A DNA stretch of 64,000 nt from Pseudomonadota bacterium (GTDB lineage Bacteria > Pseudomonadota > Alphaproteobacteria > Rhizobiales > Hyphomicrobiaceae). The translations under genes and the position numbers were made by a program. Below the pieces are notes generated by a model. The model had not been told where the DNA came from and searched no databases. It saw only the letters and a program-made list of their open reading frames with translations. The stretch is taken from contig JAFECE010000007.1 in NCBI GenBank assembly GCA_018242295.1, forward strand, positions 219,305 to 283,304, given 5' to 3'. Shown piece after piece: positions 60,407 through 64,000 of this stretch (positions within the stretch are counted from its first letter, which is position 1; each line of letters opens with the position of its first letter).

Positions 60407-60805
60407 TTAGGCCGCCTTCGCCGACAACCGCCGGAGTTCGCCGACGAGCGTATCGGCCATCCGCCGGGAGGCATCGTCCTTCGCAGCGGCAAGTTCGGCT
60501 TCCGCCGTCTTGAGTTCCTCAGCAAGCGACGCCGCCGAAAGCTCTTCGACGTCATAAGCCCGCTCGGCGAGGATCGTCAGCCGGGACGGATCGACCTCCG
60601 CGAAGCCCGACTTGACGAACAAGCGCTTGCGCACGCTTCCCGCCGTCACATCGAGCACCCCCGGACGCAGCGTCGAGATGACCGGCGCATGTCCCGCAAG
60701 AACCGCAAAATCGCCTTCTGCGCCCGGAACGACAACCTGATCGGCGTCGACCGAAAGCAACACCCGCTCGGGCGAGACGAGTTCAAATCTGAATGTGCCT
60801 GCCAT
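60407..60805 (-). CDS. atpC: ATP synthase F1 epsilon subunit
   Basis: The central-stalk subunit. It has the N-terminal beta-sandwich FRFELVSPERVLLSVDADQVVVPG and GDFAVLAGHAPV, with a C-terminal helical pair ending in SAKAA. The length of 132 residues is normal. It lies 35 bases after a small zinc-ribbon-like gene that separates it from atpD. No strong terminator is evident downstream; a five-pair stem GAGGG/CCCTC is present at about 60391-60405. Confidence 0.95.
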   Translation of the reverse strand: MAGTFRFELVSPERVLLSVDADQVVVPGAEGDFAVLAGHAPVISTLRPGVLDVTAGSVRKRLFVKSGFAEVDPSRLTILAERAYDVEELSAASLAEELKTAEAELAAAKDDASRRMADTLVGELRRLSAKAA

Positions 60806-60840
60806 TTTAGTTCGTCACCCTTCGAACGCTTTCGCGCTTC

Positions 60841-61113
60841 TCAGACCTGAGGCGGTTGATCTTCACCGTCGCCATCGGCGCCGGCCTTGGCCCTGACTTC
60901 TTCCGGCGTCTGCAGCTTGGTGCCGCAGAACGGACAGAAGAACAACGGATGGTCGACGAGACCCGGCTCGTCTTCCTCGAGGTCGACGAGACCGACGGTC
61001 ATATAGATGACCTCGTCCGGACCGACCGTGATCAGGGGATCGAAGTCGCCGCCTTCGAGAGCCTCTTTCAGCTCCTCGCAGCAACTTCCGAATGCTTTTC
61101 CGGCTTCCGCCAT
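60841..61113 (-). CDS. Small CPFC-motif protein inside the atp operon
   Basis: A 90-residue acidic protein with a CC pair near the N-terminus (C11-C12) and CPFCG at 60-64 (FFCPFCGTKLQTPEEV), suggestive of a zinc or iron-sulfur knuckle with at least four cysteines. The ATG has AGGAGA nine bases upstream. It is not part of the standard F1 operon. The function is unknown; it may be a co-transcribed passenger or an assembly/regulatory factor. Confidence 0.65.
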   Translation of the reverse strand: MAEAGKAFGSCCEELKEALEGGDFDPLITVGPDEVIYMTVGLVDLEEDEPGLVDHPLFFCPFCGTKLQTPEEVRAKAGADGDGEDQPPQV

Positions 61114-61176
61114 GAACTTATCTCTCCTGGCGGCGCGTTCGCGCGGTATAACCCGCGCGAAACCGCTTGCACTAAG

Positions 61177-63037
<1,861 letters not shown>

Positions 63038-63052
63038 CGTCCGACCTCCCGA

Positions 63053-63934
63053 TTAGACCGCTTCCGCGCCCGAAATGATCTCGATCAGTTCCTTCGTGAT
63101 GTTCGCCTGACGCTGACGGTTGTACTTGATCGTCAGCTTGTTGATCATGTCTCCGGCGTTACGCGTGGCGTTATCCATCGCCGTCATCTGCGCGCCGTAG
63201 AACGAAGCCGAGTTCTCGAGGAGACCGCGGAAAATCTGCGTCGAGATATTGCGCGAAAGCAGGAAGCCCAGAACCTCTTCCTCGCTCGGCTCGTATTCGT
63301 GAACCGCTCCCGCACCCTTACCTTCGCCCGCCGTTTCGGCAACCGTTGCCGGAATGAGCTGCAAGCCCGTCGGCTTCTGCGCGATGACCGATTTGAATTC
63401 CGAGAAATAGAGCGTCGCCACGTCGAATTCACCCGCCTCGAACATCTCGAGGACGCGATTGGCAAGCCCTTCCGCGTGCGCGAACGTCAACTGCCTGACG
63501 CCCTGGAAGTCTTTCCGCTCAACGATGTTCCGGCCGAGATCGCGCTTGAGGTTATCGGCGCCTTTGCGGCCAACCGTCAGGATCTTCACCGTTTTTCCGG
63601 TGGCGATCAGGCGATTGGCATCCGCACGCGCGAGCTTCGCGATGTTCGAGTTGAAGCCGCCGCAGAGTCCGCGTTCGGCCGTCATGACGATGAGCAGGTG
63701 AACCTGGTCTTTACCCGTGCCGACGAGCAGCGGCGAAGCCCCGTTCTTGTCGGCAACCTTCGAAGCGAGGCTTCCAAGCACCGATGCCATTCGCTCGGCA
63801 TAGGGACGGGCAGCCGTCGCGGCTTCCTGCGCGCGGCGCAGCTTCGCCGCGGCGACCATCTGCATCGCCTTCGTGATTTTCCGCGTCGCCTTCACCGAGG
63901 CGATGCGGTTGCGCATGTCTTTTAAGCTCGCCAT
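63053..63934 (-). CDS. atpG: ATP synthase F1 gamma subunit
   Basis: The rotating shaft of F1. It begins [29 protein letters not shown], and shows [11 protein letters not shown] and the C-terminal [15 protein letters not shown], all standard. The length of 293 residues is normal. The ATG has GAGGAG upstream and lies 25 bases after atpA. Confidence 0.96.
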   Translation of the reverse strand: MASLKDMRNRIASVKATRKITKAMQMVAAAKLRRAQEAATAARPYAERMASVLGSLASKVADKNGASPLLVGTGKDQVHLLIVMTAERGLCGGFNSNIAKLARADANRLIATGKTVKILTVGRKGADNLKRDLGRNIVERKDFQGVRQLTFAHAEGLANRVLEMFEAGEFDVATLYFSEFKSVIAQKPTGLQLIPATVAETAGEGKGAGAVHEYEPSEEEVLGFLLSRNISTQIFRGLLENSASFYGAQMTAMDNATRNAGDMINKLTIKYNRQRQANITKELIEIISGAEAV

Positions 63935-63959
63935 CGGGCGTTCTCCTCAAGGAACCCGA

Positions 63960-64000
63960 TTAAGCTGCAAAACCCTTGGCAAACTTGTCGAGGAACTCGA
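63960..64000 (-). CDS. atpA: ATP synthase F1 alpha subunit, last 12 residues (truncated by window edge)
   Basis: Only the C-terminus is visible: EFLDKFAKGFAA followed by a TAA stop. Its position directly upstream of atpG on the same strand and the ending fit AtpA. The rest lies beyond the window. Confidence 0.8.
   Translation of the reverse strand, partial: EFLDKFAKGFAA

Overview
The window is a chromosomal segment of an alphaproteobacterium of the Hyphomicrobiales (Rhizobiales). The lineage evidence is an irr gene divergent from fabA-fabB-fabI, a fur/mur-plsC-miaB-phoH-ybeY-corC-lnt-XRE-metK-trmB block, a RegB/RegA redox pair, and a tRNA-His without the extra G at position -1. A Hyphomicrobium-like genus is my best guess from gene order and protein style. 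The genus is inference; the class is well supported. Coding density is high and the sequence is GC-rich, except for a lower-GC patch near 51.1-52.2 kb.

Positions 1-10.3 kb hold the 5' end of a malic enzyme gene (minus strand), then mutS, glnD, murJ, trpS, a universal stress protein and an Nfu-type Fe-S carrier. From 10.4 to 22.1 kb comes a RutE-like nitroreductase, tsaB-rimI, a Fur-family regulator, plsC, miaB, phoH-ybeY-corC-lnt, an XRE regulator, metK and trmB. From 22.1 to 33.0 kb lies the translation/RNA operon rimP-nusA-ylxR-infB-(YcxB-like)-rbfA-truB-rpsO-pnp, which ends in a strong terminator. From 33.1 to 43.7 kb most genes are on the minus strand: a small secreted protein, murI, fabI, fabB, fabA, an SH3 protein, a MoeB/ThiF protein, cysK, dut and coaBC. 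Irr and a 2-hydroxyacid dehydrogenase are on the plus strand there. From 43.7 to 48.2 kb lie a copper chaperone, a symporter with a fused small subunit, and glpD.

The most accessory-looking stretch is 48.2-52.7 kb. It has an unrecognised protein, an orphan soluble histidine kinase, a structured intergenic segment, a 64-residue protein, tRNA-His, a lower-GC gene resembling Abi-alpha/DUF4393 abortive-infection proteins, a small two-helix membrane protein, and a diverged second copy of the 3' end of regA. I read this as a small island or its remnant between tRNA-His and regA. No integrase or transposase is visible.

From 52.6 to 59.6 kb, on the minus strand, cyoABCD (ubiquinol oxidase), surf1, regB and regA are packed head to tail, so the oxidase and a quinone/redox-sensing two-component system probably share a transcript. 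From 60.4 kb to the end is the atp operon (minus strand: atpA, atpG, atpD, atpC). It is interrupted by an Ohr/OsmC peroxidase gene between atpG and atpD and a small CPFC-motif protein gene between atpD and atpC.

Most of the window is housekeeping. The observations most worth checking are the tRNA-His/Abi-alpha/regA-fragment region, the cyo-regBA arrangement, the extra genes in the atp operon, the symporter fusion and several structured intergenic elements.
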